Shown in pieces: positions 8,815 through 16,623 of a stretch of DNA of 64,000 bases. The notes beneath the pieces are model-generated. The model was not told the origin of the DNA. It was given only the letters and a program-made list of their open reading frames with translations, and did not search any database. The position numbers and the translations under genes were made by a program. Position 1 is the first letter of the stretch. Each line of letters starts with the position of its first letter. Source of the stretch: Streptomyces beigongshangae (GTDB lineage Bacteria > Actinomycetota > Actinomycetes > Streptomycetales > Streptomycetaceae); assembly GCF_019710745.1 (NCBI RefSeq), contig NZ_JAHKJW010000013.1, positions 30,041 to 94,040 on the forward strand, written 5' to 3'.

Positions 8815-8842
8815 GGTCCGTCCGGCGGCCGCCGGACGGACC
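8815..8842. terminator. 28-nt perfect palindrome after DUF202 gene
   Basis: A perfect 28-nt GC palindrome, centred on GGCGG/CCGCC, starts 12 nt past the stop of the DUF202 gene on the minus strand. It is the probable terminator of that pair and insulates the kinase promoter. Confidence 0.7.
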
Positions 8843-8854
8843 GGACGGAGGTGC

Positions 8855-9187
8855 TCAGAGGACGAGCGCCGTCGCGCACACCGCCAGCGCGATCGTGCAG
8901 AGCGCGGCCGTGCCCGCATGCCGCGGGGTGAACGTCTCCGGGGGTACGCCCCCGGACAGCGCGCGGATCCGGCGGTGCGCCACGCCGAGGAAGCCCAGCC
9001 ACAGCCCACAGCACAGCACACACCCCGCGAACGCCGCCGCGCCGGGCCCGTCGCGCAGCGCCGACTTCCCCGCGAGCACGGCGACCACGGTCGCCGTCAG
9101 GGTCGTACGCCGCCACGCCAGCCGCGTGCGCTCCGGCTGCAGCCCGGGGTCCCGGGCCCCCCGCTCCGGCGCGGACACCCCCGTCAC
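8855..9187 (-). CDS. DUF202 domain small membrane protein
   Basis: 110-aa membrane protein with the DUF202 hallmark near its N-terminus (LQPERTRLAWRRTTL) followed by about three hydrophobic helices. The GTG at 9187 overlaps the TGA of the upstream DUF202 gene by 4 nt (GTGA), indicating translational coupling. Function is unknown. The family includes YidH-type inner-membrane proteins. The pair probably forms one complex. A GC hairpin follows immediately downstream. Confidence 0.8.
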   Translation of the reverse strand: MTGVSAPERGARDPGLQPERTRLAWRRTTLTATVVAVLAGKSALRDGPGAAAFAGCVLCCGLWLGFLGVAHRRIRALSGGVPPETFTPRHAGTAALCTIALAVCATALVL

Positions 9188-9576
9188 GCCTCCCACCCCA
9201 CCAGCACGGCCACGACCATCGCGACGGCCACCAGGGCCACCCCGATGCCCAGCAGCGCCGGGAAGCGGGACACCGGCAGGTCCTCGCCCCTGCGCATCGC
9301 GCGCTCGCAGCGGATCCAGTGGTTCACCGACCGCAGCGCGCACAGCACTCCGGCGGCCAGCAGCCCCAGCGCGAGACCGACCCGCCACGCCCACCGAAGA
9401 TCGGGCAGGAACTGGTCCACGGCGAAGCCGCCGCCGATCAGTGCGAGCGAGGTCCGCAGCCACGCCAGGAACGTCCGCTCGTTCGCCAGCGAGAAGCGGT
9501 AGTCGGGGGTGCCCCCGTCCTCCCTGATCCGCTCGGGCACGAACCACAGCCGGACGTTCCGCGCAAATTCGATCAC
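9184..9576 (-). CDS. YidH family (DUF202) membrane protein
   Basis: 130-aa protein with the YidH/DUF202 signature FSLANERTFLAWLRTSLALIGGG and further hydrophobic helices at about residues 57-77 and 106-127. It starts at GTG 9576. It is the first of two coupled DUF202 genes, overlapping the second by 4 nt. Function is unknown; it is predicted to sit in the cytoplasmic membrane. Similar tandem pairs are common in actinomycetes. Confidence 0.85.
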   Translation of the reverse strand: MIEFARNVRLWFVPERIREDGGTPDYRFSLANERTFLAWLRTSLALIGGGFAVDQFLPDLRWAWRVGLALGLLAAGVLCALRSVNHWIRCERAMRRGEDLPVSRFPALLGIGVALVAVAMVVAVLVGWEA

Positions 9577-9680
9577 GCAGGCGACCCTACCGGGGCCGCA
9601 GCCCCGTCAAGGGTGCGGGAAACCGCGTGACCAGCCCTTCGCCCGCACCGGCACCGCGGCACCACCCGGCACCACCACCC

Positions 9681-10196
9681 TCAGCCCGCCTCCCGGAAGG
9701 CCCGCAGCCGTGTGTACGCCGCCAGGCCGTCCGGCACCCACTCCCACTCCGTGAGCCGTTCCCGCACCTCGTCCTCCGGCAGGAAGGCGTACCGGTCGAC
9801 CTCCTCCGCCTGGGGGGAGACCGGCAGCTCGCACCGCACCTCGTACACCGCCGACCACCAGCTCTTCCCGGCCCCGTCGTCGTACAGGAACTTGAGGAGG
9901 AACTCCGGCCGGGGCAGCCCGCGGACCCCCAGCTCCTCCTCGGCCTCCCGCAGCGCGGCGTCGTCGTAGCTCTCGCCCGCGCCCACCACCCCGCCGACGA
10001 ACATGTCGTACAGGGAGGGGAACACCAGCTTGACCGAGGTGCGCCGGTGCACGAACAGGCGTCCGGCCGCATCCCTGACCTGGACGAACACGCACCGGTG
10101 CCGCAGTCCGCGTGCGTACACGTCACCGCGCCGGGCCCGGCCCACCACCTGGTCGTGCTCGTCGACGACATCGAGAATCTCGTCAGCGGAACTCAT
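9681..10196 (-). CDS. Nudix hydrolase
   Basis: 171-aa Nudix hydrolase. The box is complete: GVVGAGESYDDAALREAEEELGV fits GX5EX7REUXEEXGU. It hydrolyses a nucleoside-diphosphate-linked substrate with Mg2+. The ATG at 10196 gives a start, MSSADEILDVVDEHD, that resembles isopentenyl-diphosphate isomerase-like Nudix proteins (VVDEHDQVVGRARR). The substrate remains open. It is divergent from the FAD dehydrogenase. Confidence 0.88.
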   Translation of the reverse strand: MSSADEILDVVDEHDQVVGRARRGDVYARGLRHRCVFVQVRDAAGRLFVHRRTSVKLVFPSLYDMFVGGVVGAGESYDDAALREAEEELGVRGLPRPEFLLKFLYDDGAGKSWWSAVYEVRCELPVSPQAEEVDRYAFLPEDEVRERLTEWEWVPDGLAAYTRLRAFREAG

Positions 10197-10318
10197 CCGC
10201 CCATCAAAGCAGCACGCCCCGCAGGGCCGCGCCTCACAGGACCACGCCCCGCAGGACCCCGGCGACTTCGGCAACCGGAGCGGAGCGGTTGACTGGGGTA
10301 CTCCGGTGCCCAAGGATC

Positions 10319-10333
10319 TGACCGATCAGTAAC
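10319..10333 (+). promoter_or_regulatory. Candidate operator upstream of FAD dehydrogenase
   Basis: TGACCGATCAGTAAC lies 22 nt before the ATG of the FAD dehydrogenase. It matches 12 of 14 positions of the perfect palindrome TTACTGATCAGTAA at 29904-29917 before the F420-type oxidoreductase. Both sites probably bind the same regulator, likely TetR-type, which is not obvious in this window. Confidence 0.55.
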
Positions 10334-10354
10334 AAGGCCGAGGAGGAGCTGCGC

Positions 10355-12010
10355 ATGGCGTACGACGCGGACGTGATCGTGATCGGAGCGGGTCTGGCCG
10401 GACTCGCGGCGACCGCGGAACTCGTCGACGCGGGGCGCAAGGTGATCCTCCTCGACCAGGAGCCGGAGCAGTCGATCGGCGGCCAGGCGCACTGGTCGTT
10501 CGGCGGCCTCTTCTTCGTGGACTCGCCCGAGCAGCGCCGGATGCGTGTCAAGGACAGCCACGCGCTGGCCCTCCAGGACTGGATGGGCACCGCGGCCTTC
10601 GACCGCCCGGAGGACCACTGGCCCCGCAAGTGGGCGGAGGCGTACGTGGACTTCGCGGCCGGCGAGAAGCGGAGCTGGCTGCACCGGCAGGGCGTCCGCT
10701 GGTTCCCCGTGGTCGGCTGGGCCGAGCGCGGCGGCTACGACGCGGGCGGCCACGGCAACTCCGTACCGCGCTTCCACATCACGTGGGGTACGGGTCCGGG
10801 CCTCGTCGCCCCCTTCGAGCGGCGGGTCCGCGAGGGTGTCGCGCGGGGCCTCGTGCAGCTGAGGTTCCGGCACCGCGTCACGGGACTCTCGCGCAGCGCG
10901 GGCACCGTCGACACGGTGAGCGGCGAGGTGCTGGAACCGTCGGGCATCGAACGCGGGCAGGCCAGCAGCCGCACGGTCACCGGCGCCTTCGAGCTGCGGG
11001 CGCAGGCGGTGGTCGTCACCTCGGGCGGCATCGGCGGCAACCACGACCTCGTGCGCGCCCACTGGCCCGAGCGCCTCGGCACCCCGCCCGAGCGGATGAT
11101 CTCCGGCGTGCCCGCGCACGTGGACGGCGAGATGCTCGGCATCGCCGGGGCCGCCGGCGGGCACCTGATCAACCGCGACCGCATGTGGCACTACACCGAG
11201 GGCATCCAGAACTGGAACCCCATCTGGGACAAGCACGGCATCCGCATCCTGCCCGGCCCGTCCTCGCTCTGGCTGGACGCCCGCGGCAACCGGCTGCCCG
11301 TACCGCTGTTCCCCGGCTTCGACACGCTCGGCACCCTGGAGCACATCATGCGGACCGGGTACGACCACACGTGGTTCGTGCTCAACCGGCGGATCATCGG
11401 CAAGGAGTTCGCGCTCTCGGGATCCGAGCAGAACCCCGACCTCACCGGCAAGTCCGTCAAGGGCGTCCTCCAGCGGGCCCGCGCCGACGTGCCGGGGCCG
11501 GTACGGGCGTTCATGGACAACGGCGTCGACTTCGTCGTCGAGAAGGAGCTGGGCGCGCTCGTCCGCGGTATGAACGAGCTCACCGGGGAACCGCTCGTCG
11601 ACGAGGCCGGTCTGCGCCGCGAGATCGTCGCGCGCGACCGGGAGATCGCCAACCCCTTCACCAAGGACCTCCAGGTCATGGCGGTCCGCGGCACCCGCGC
11701 CTACCTCGGCGACAAGCTGATCCGCACGGCCGCCCCGCACCGCGTCCTCGACCCCAAGGCCGGGCCGCTCATCGCCGTCCGCCTCAACATCCTCACCCGC
11801 AAGACGCTCGGGGGTCTGGAGACCGACCTCTCCTCGCGGGTGCTGACCGAGGGCGGCGACCCGCTCTCCGGGGTGTACGCGGCGGGTGAGGCGGCCGGGT
11901 TCGGCGGTGGCGGGGTGCACGGGTACCGGTCGCTGGAGGGCACGTTCCTCGGCGGCTGCCTGTTCTCCGGGCGCACCGCGGGCCGCGCCGCGGCGAAGGC
12001 CGTGCACTGA
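10355..12010 (+). CDS. FAD-binding dehydrogenase (KstD/fumarate-reductase-like)
   Basis: 551-aa flavoprotein of the FAD-dependent oxidoreductase 2 family. It opens with the dinucleotide-binding motif VIGAGLAGLAATAEL, followed by an Asp at the end of beta2 (LLDQEPEQSIGGQAHWSFGG). A C-terminal FAD loop, YAAGEAAGFGGGGVHGYRSLEGTFLGGC, is characteristic. ATG 10355 has a strong GAGGAGG site. The family includes 3-ketosteroid-delta1-dehydrogenase-like and fumarate reductase-like enzymes. The substrate cannot be told. The shared palindrome with the F420-type enzyme at 29930 suggests co-regulation. Confidence 0.88.
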   Translation: MAYDADVIVIGAGLAGLAATAELVDAGRKVILLDQEPEQSIGGQAHWSFGGLFFVDSPEQRRMRVKDSHALALQDWMGTAAFDRPEDHWPRKWAEAYVDFAAGEKRSWLHRQGVRWFPVVGWAERGGYDAGGHGNSVPRFHITWGTGPGLVAPFERRVREGVARGLVQLRFRHRVTGLSRSAGTVDTVSGEVLEPSGIERGQASSRTVTGAFELRAQAVVVTSGGIGGNHDLVRAHWPERLGTPPERMISGVPAHVDGEMLGIAGAAGGHLINRDRMWHYTEGIQNWNPIWDKHGIRILPGPSSLWLDARGNRLPVPLFPGFDTLGTLEHIMRTGYDHTWFVLNRRIIGKEFALSGSEQNPDLTGKSVKGVLQRARADVPGPVRAFMDNGVDFVVEKELGALVRGMNELTGEPLVDEAGLRREIVARDREIANPFTKDLQVMAVRGTRAYLGDKLIRTAAPHRVLDPKAGPLIAVRLNILTRKTLGGLETDLSSRVLTEGGDPLSGVYAAGEAAGFGGGGVHGYRSLEGTFLGGCLFSGRTAGRAAAKAVH

Positions 12011-12090
12011 GGGCGGGAGGCCGTGCACCGACGGCAGGAGGCCGGCCCGCGCCGCGGGGACCGCGACCGGGCCCGGCCGGCCGTGGCACG

Positions 12091-13044
12091 CTACCGGCCC
12101 AGCGCCGCCGCCAGCAGTTCGGCGGACCCGGCGACCAGCGCGTCGTCCTTCGGGGCCCCGGGGTCGGACGTGGTGGACAGGACGGCCAGGACGACGGGTG
12201 ACCCGTCCGGCGTCCAGGCGATGCCCACGTCGTTGGTGGTGCCGTACGCGCCCGTGCCCGTCTTGTCACCGAGCGCCCAGTCCGCGGGCAGACCCGCGCG
12301 GAAACGGTTCGTGCTCGTGGTGTTGGCCAGCAGCCACTCGGTCAGCTGCCGCCTGTCCCGCGGCACGAGCGCGCCGCCGAGGACGAGCTTCGCGTACGTC
12401 CGCCCGATCGCGGCCGGGGTGGTGAGGTCCGTCGTACGCCAGGGCTCGGCGGAGTTCAGATCGGGCTCCCACCGGTCGAGACGGGTCGTGGTGTCCCCCA
12501 GGGAACGGCAGAAGCGCGTGACGGCGGCCGGGCCGCCCAGCTCGCGGAGCAGGAGGTTCGCCGCGGTGTTGTCGCTGTGGGCGATGGCTGCGTGGCACAG
12601 CCCGGCGACGGTCATGCCGTGGGCGAGGTTCTCCTCAAGGCCCGTGACGGGGGCGCCGCCCGCCTCCGCCACGTCCTCCTCGGTGTACCGGATCCGCAGC
12701 CCCAGGAACTCGCCGCGCCGGTCGAGGTCCCGCAGGACCGCGGCGGCGGCGAGGGTCTTGAACACCGAGCACATCGGGAACGCCTCGCCGGCGCGGTAGC
12801 GCACGGTCTCGCCGGTGACCGTGTTGCGGGCGTAGACACCGAGGCGGGCGGAGTGGGCGCGCTCCAGTGCGGCGAGGGCCCCGACCACACCGGACTCGGC
12901 CTTGGCCGCGGGCGCGTGTGCCCGCGTCTTCGGCGGGGTCGTCGCCGCCGACGGGGCCGCGGCGGCTGTGGTCAGCGCCGCCACGGCCCCGGTGCCGAGG
13001 GCGAGTACGGCCCGGCGGCCGCGGGGGGATGCTGAGCTTTCCAA
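12091..13044 (-). CDS. bla: Class A beta-lactamase
   Basis: 317-aa serine beta-lactamase that hydrolyses beta-lactam rings outside the membrane. All class A motifs are visible: CSVFK (Ser70-x-x-Lys73), SDN (Ser130 loop), EPDLNSA (Glu166 omega loop) and DKTGTG (Lys234). The chosen start is TTG 13044, which follows a purine-rich GGAAGAGAG stretch and gives an N-terminus with RGRRAVLALG, a Tat-like signal as in other Streptomyces beta-lactamases. An in-frame ATG at 13113 has a poor ribosome-binding site. It is a chromosomal gene without an adjacent regulator or mobile element, so it is probably intrinsic. Confidence 0.93.
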   Translation of the reverse strand: MESSASPRGRRAVLALGTGAVAALTTAAAAPSAATTPPKTRAHAPAAKAESGVVGALAALERAHSARLGVYARNTVTGETVRYRAGEAFPMCSVFKTLAAAAVLRDLDRRGEFLGLRIRYTEEDVAEAGGAPVTGLEENLAHGMTVAGLCHAAIAHSDNTAANLLLRELGGPAAVTRFCRSLGDTTTRLDRWEPDLNSAEPWRTTDLTTPAAIGRTYAKLVLGGALVPRDRRQLTEWLLANTTSTNRFRAGLPADWALGDKTGTGAYGTTNDVGIAWTPDGSPVVLAVLSTTSDPGAPKDDALVAGSAELLAAALGR

Positions 13045-13157
13045 GATTGCTCTCTCTTCCGCTTCGAACGATGATCGGTGTGCGGTGATCAGTGTGCGTG
13101 GAGAGAGACTCATGGGAAGTTCGTGCGGTTCCTGGGAGGTCCGCGGTCCGCGGCCCG

Positions 13158-14555
13158 CTAGATGATCAGCGACAGCAGCAGGACCAGGCCGCCCGCGACC
13201 ACCGAGATGATGGTCTCCATGACCGACCAGGTCTTGAGGGTCTGGCCGACGCTCAGGCCGAAGTACTCCTTGACCAGCCAGAACCCGGCGTCGTTCACAT
13301 GGCTGAAGAACAGCGAACCGGCGCCGATCGCCAGCACGAGCAGTGAGGCGTGCGCGGTCGACATGTCGGCCGCGAGCGGGGCCACGAGACCGGCCGCCGA
13401 GATGGTGGCGACGGTCGCGGAACCGGTTGCGAGCCGGATCGCCACCGCGATCAGCCAGGCGAGCAGCAGGGCCGGGATCGACCAGTCCTCGGAGATGTCC
13501 AGGATCATCGCGCCCACGCCGGAGTCGATCAGCGTCTGCTTGAAACCGCCGCCCGCGCCGACGATCAGCAGGATGCCGGCGATCGGGGCGAGGGACTTCT
13601 CCACGGTCGAGGAGAGGCGGTCCTTGGTGAAACCGGCCGCCCGGCCGAGGGTGAAGAGGGCCACGAGCACGGCCGCGAGCAGCGCGATCAGGGGCGAGCC
13701 GATCACGTCGAAGACGCGCTGCACCGTGTTCCCGGGATCGTCGACGACGATGTCGACCAGCGCCTTGGCCAGCATCAGCACCACCGGCAGCAGCACGGTG
13801 GCGATGGTGACGCCGAAGCCGGGACGCTTCTCCAGGTCCTCGGAGGCACGCTGCGGGATCATCTTCTCCGGGGCCGGGACGTCCACCCAGCGGGCCGCGT
13901 ACTTCGAGAAGAGCGGCCCCGCGATGATCACCGTCGGGATGGCGACGAGGATGCCGAGGGCGAGGGTGACGCCGAGGTTCGCCTTGACCGCGTCGATCGC
14001 GACCAGCGGGCCGGGGTGCGGCGGGATCAGCCCGTGCATCACGGACAGGCCCGCGAGCGCCGGGACGCCGATGCGCATCAGCGAGTAGTTGCCGCGCTTG
14101 GCCACCATCAGGACGACCGGGATGAGCAGCACGATGCCGACCTCGAAGAAGAGCGGCAGCCCGATCACCGAGGCGATCAGCACCATGGCCCAGGGCATCG
14201 AGCGGCCGCCGGCCTTCTCCAGGATCGTGTCGACGATCTGGTCGGCGCCCCCGGAGTCCGCCAGCAGCTTGCCGAGGATCGCGCCGAGGGCGATCAGTAC
14301 GCCCACTCCGGCGACGGTCGAACCGAGACCGGCCGAGAAACTGGCGATCGCCTTGTCGAGCGGGGCCCCGGCGAAGGCGCCGAGCGCCAGCGAGCCGATG
14401 GTCAGCGCGAGGAAGGCGTGGAGCTTGAACTTGGTGATGAGCAGGACGATGACGGCGATGCCCGCCAGAACGGCGATGCCCAGCTGGGCGTGGCCCGCCG
14501 AGGTGATCGGTTCGACGGGGTCCGCTGCCAGTATCTCGACGCTGAGTCCGGTCAC
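13158..14555 (-). CDS. gntP: Gluconate:H+ symporter, GntP family
   Basis: 465-aa polytopic membrane transporter of the GntP family with 12 or more hydrophobic segments. Recognisable stretches include GLIPPHPGPLVAIDAV, ADSGGADQIVDTILEKAG and SHVNDAGFWLVKEYFGLSVGQTLKTWSVMET, all strongly diagnostic for gluconate permeases. GTG 14555 follows AAGGAAA. It is second in the gntK-gntP operon, 67 nt after the kinase. It imports gluconate for phosphorylation by GntK and is controlled by the divergent GntR-type gene. Confidence 0.93.
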   Translation of the reverse strand: MTGLSVEILAADPVEPITSAGHAQLGIAVLAGIAVIVLLITKFKLHAFLALTIGSLALGAFAGAPLDKAIASFSAGLGSTVAGVGVLIALGAILGKLLADSGGADQIVDTILEKAGGRSMPWAMVLIASVIGLPLFFEVGIVLLIPVVLMVAKRGNYSLMRIGVPALAGLSVMHGLIPPHPGPLVAIDAVKANLGVTLALGILVAIPTVIIAGPLFSKYAARWVDVPAPEKMIPQRASEDLEKRPGFGVTIATVLLPVVLMLAKALVDIVVDDPGNTVQRVFDVIGSPLIALLAAVLVALFTLGRAAGFTKDRLSSTVEKSLAPIAGILLIVGAGGGFKQTLIDSGVGAMILDISEDWSIPALLLAWLIAVAIRLATGSATVATISAAGLVAPLAADMSTAHASLLVLAIGAGSLFFSHVNDAGFWLVKEYFGLSVGQTLKTWSVMETIISVVAGGLVLLLSLII

Positions 14556-14622
14556 GGTGCTTTTCCTTGCGGGAGGGGAGGGGGGCTTGAAGGAAGGAAG
14601 GGGAGAGGGGAGGGGGAGAGGG

Positions 14623-15132
14623 CTACCGGGACAGGTCGCGCAGCGTGGTCACGGCCCGTTCGGTGATCTCCTCGGGGCTGCCGGTGACGTCCACGGCGAC
14701 ACCCGTCTCGTCCGCCTGGAGCGGCTGGAGGGTGGCGAACTGGGAGTCGAGGAGCGCCGTGGGCATGAAGTGGCCCTTGCGCTGTGCCATCCGGTCCGCG
14801 ATGAGTTCCCGGTCACCGGTGAGGTGGACGAAGACCACGTCGGGAGCGGCCGACCTGATCCGGTCGCGGTAGGCGCGCTTCAGCGCGGAGCAGCTGACCA
14901 CGCCGCCGAGGCCGGCCCGGCCGTGCGCCCAGGCGCCGATGGCGTCCAGCCAGGGGCGGCGGTCCTCGTCGGTGAGCGGGGTGCCGGCCGCCATCTTGGC
15001 GATGTTGGCCTCCGGATGGAAGTCGTCGGCCTCGGCGTAGGGAACGCCGAGCCGGTCCGCCAGCAGGGGACCGATGGTGGTCTTGCCCGTGCCTGCCACG
15101 CCCATGACCACGATGACGTCGGGAGTAGTCAT
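14623..15132 (-). CDS. gntK: Gluconokinase
   Basis: 169-aa P-loop kinase of the gluconokinase family, making 6-phosphogluconate from gluconate and ATP. Walker A is GVAGTGKTT. The substrate signature ADDFHPEANIAKMAAGTPLTDEDRRPWLD is nearly invariant in GntK, and CSALKRAYRDRIR follows. ATG 15132 follows GAGGCAGC; the family length (about 165-175 aa) supports it. It is the first gene of the gntK-gntP operon, divergent from the FCD-type regulator across a 151-nt control region. Confidence 0.94.
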   Translation of the reverse strand: MTTPDVIVVMGVAGTGKTTIGPLLADRLGVPYAEADDFHPEANIAKMAAGTPLTDEDRRPWLDAIGAWAHGRAGLGGVVSCSALKRAYRDRIRSAAPDVVFVHLTGDRELIADRMAQRKGHFMPTALLDSQFATLQPLQADETGVAVDVTGSPEEITERAVTTLRDLSR

Positions 15133-15202
15133 TGCTGCCTCGCTGTCTTCTTCGACATCGGATGAGCGGTTCCGGTGCCGCATCCGTCACGACACTGAAA
15201 CC

Positions 15203-15246
15203 TATAGGTCAGACGAATTCAAGAGTCTGTGACGTATAAGTCTGAC
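15203..15246. promoter_or_regulatory. Paired GntR-type operators between gntK and gntR
   Basis: TATAGGTCAGAC (15203-15214) and TATAAGTCTGAC (15235-15246) form a direct repeat 32 nt apart. Each contains the palindromic core GTCWGAC, and the right copy extends to AAGTCTGACTT. A third, weaker GTCTGTGAC lies between them. The spacing of three helical turns in a divergent promoter fits binding by the FCD/GntR regulator. Confidence 0.65.
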
Positions 15247-15283
15247 TTTTTGATCCGTCTCTCCTCCTCGTACCCTGAACCCC

Positions 15284-15991
15284 ATGAGCACACCGGGCCG
15301 GGGGCTGCACGGCCATGTACTGGAGCGCCTCGGTCCTTCGATCACCGCGGGCGAGTACCCCCCGGGCAGCGTCCTGCGCACCGACGAGCTGGCGCAGCGT
15401 TTCGAGGTGTCACGCTCGGTGATGCGCGAGGCCGTCCGGGTCCTGGAGTCGATGCACCTCGTCGAGTCCCGCCGCCGGGTCGGCGTGACCGTGCGCCCCG
15501 CGAACGAGTGGAACGTCTACGATCCGCAGGTCATCCGGTGGCGGCTGGCGGGCGCCGACCGGCCGCGCCAGCTGCGCTCGCTGACCGTGCTGCGCTGCGC
15601 CGTCGAGCCCGTCGCCGCGGGGCTGGCCGCCAGGAACGCCACCGCCGAGCAGTGCGCCCGGCTCACGGAGTGCGCGCTCGGCATGGTGGCCAACTCGCGC
15701 GGGCGGCAGCTGGAGGGGTACCTCGTCCACGACGTCGCCTTCCACCGGATCGTCCTGAACGCGTCCGGCAACGAGATGTTCGCGCGGCTCGGGGACGTGG
15801 TCGCGGAGGTGCTGGCGGGGCGTACGCACCATCAGGTCATGTTCGAGGACCCCGATCCGGCCGCGGTCACCCTGCATGTGCAGGTCGCGGAGGCGGTACG
15901 GGGCGGGGACGCGGCGCGGGCGGAGGGGCTGACGCGGGAGATCGTGCTCGGTGCGCTGGAGGAGTTGGACATCCTCAGCCCGGAGGGCTGA
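15284..15991 (+). CDS. gntR: FadR/GntR family regulator of gluconate genes
   Basis: 235-aa GntR-superfamily regulator. A winged helix lies at the N-terminus (ITAGEYPPGSVLRTDELAQRFEVSRSVMREAVRVLESMHLVESRRRVGVTVRP in segments). A C-terminal FCD ligand domain carries metal/ligand positions RCAVEPVAAGLAA, HDVAFHRIVLNASGNEMF and H...VAEAVRGGDA. It is divergent from gntK-gntP and is almost certainly their repressor, relieved by gluconate or a phosphate derivative. Target sites are proposed at 15203-15246. Confidence 0.88.
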   Translation: MSTPGRGLHGHVLERLGPSITAGEYPPGSVLRTDELAQRFEVSRSVMREAVRVLESMHLVESRRRVGVTVRPANEWNVYDPQVIRWRLAGADRPRQLRSLTVLRCAVEPVAAGLAARNATAEQCARLTECALGMVANSRGRQLEGYLVHDVAFHRIVLNASGNEMFARLGDVVAEVLAGRTHHQVMFEDPDPAAVTLHVQVAEAVRGGDAARAEGLTREIVLGALEELDILSPEG

Positions 15992-16062
15992 GAAGTCCTG
16001 GCGCTGCGCGCCGCGTTGCGCTGCGCGGCTGTCGTTCGGCTGCGGGTGCGTCGTGGCTGATC

Positions 16063-16122
16063 GCGCCGTTCCCCGCGCCCCTGAAAGACAAAAGACTGCG
16101 CCGTTCCCCGCGCCCCTGAAAG
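16063..16122 (+). repeat. Dispersed Streptomyces intergenic repeat, two copies
   Basis: An exact 25-nt direct repeat beginning GCGCCGTTCCCCGCGCCCCT occurs at 16063-16087 and 16098-16122. It is preceded by GGCTGCGGGTGCGTCGTGG, the usual left flank of this element in Streptomyces genomes (from memory). Related copies lie at 49322-49397 and, inverted, around 60810-60860. It separates convergent genes. Confidence 0.75.
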
Positions 16123-16141
16123 TCCGCGTCCCCGGAAGGCG

Positions 16142-16570
16142 TCAAGGGGTGATGTCCCCGTCGACGTACAGCCATGCCCCGTCGGCTCGTTCGAAGCGGC
16201 TGTGTTCCCGTAGCGCGCCTCCGGCGTAGGACGCGCGGAAGGTCACCGTGCCCGTGGTGTGGAAGGCCGTCCCCCCGGTCGTGGCGAGGATCTCCAGCCC
16301 CGTCCACCGCACGGCCGGATCGAGCTCCAGCCGGGTCGGCCGCGTGCGCGGATGCCAGGTCCGCAGCAGGTACCCCTCGTCACCCTTCACGAAGGCGCAG
16401 TAGCGCGACCGCATCAGCGCCTCGGCGGTGGCCGCCGGATGCTCCCCCCGGTGCAGCCGCCCGCAGCACCCCTCGTACGCCTCCCCGCTCCCGCAGGGGC
16501 AGGGAGCGGTACGGGAACCGGAGGCCACGGAAGAACGCTCCCCGCGGGAGCGCGAACCACGTCGGGACAT
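16142..16570 (-). CDS. YchJ family protein with SEC-C zinc motif
   Basis: 142-aa protein of the UPF0225/YchJ family. The N-terminal SEC-C motif, CPCGSGEAYEGCCG, should bind one zinc. It is followed by the family core ALMRSRYCAFVKGDEGYLLRTW and LEILAT...TGTVTFRASY. The NTF2-like C-terminal half is typical. The ATG at 16570 gives the usual family length. Function is not established. It lies immediately downstream of the M1 peptidase on the same strand, with a 53-nt gap, so it may be co-transcribed. Confidence 0.85.
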   Translation of the reverse strand: MSRRGSRSRGERSSVASGSRTAPCPCGSGEAYEGCCGRLHRGEHPAATAEALMRSRYCAFVKGDEGYLLRTWHPRTRPTRLELDPAVRWTGLEILATTGGTAFHTTGTVTFRASYAGGALREHSRFERADGAWLYVDGDITP

Positions 16571-16623
16571 GCCCCCATCCTCCCGCACTCCCGGGCCCCT
16601 CCCGCACCCCCCCGGACGGAGCC

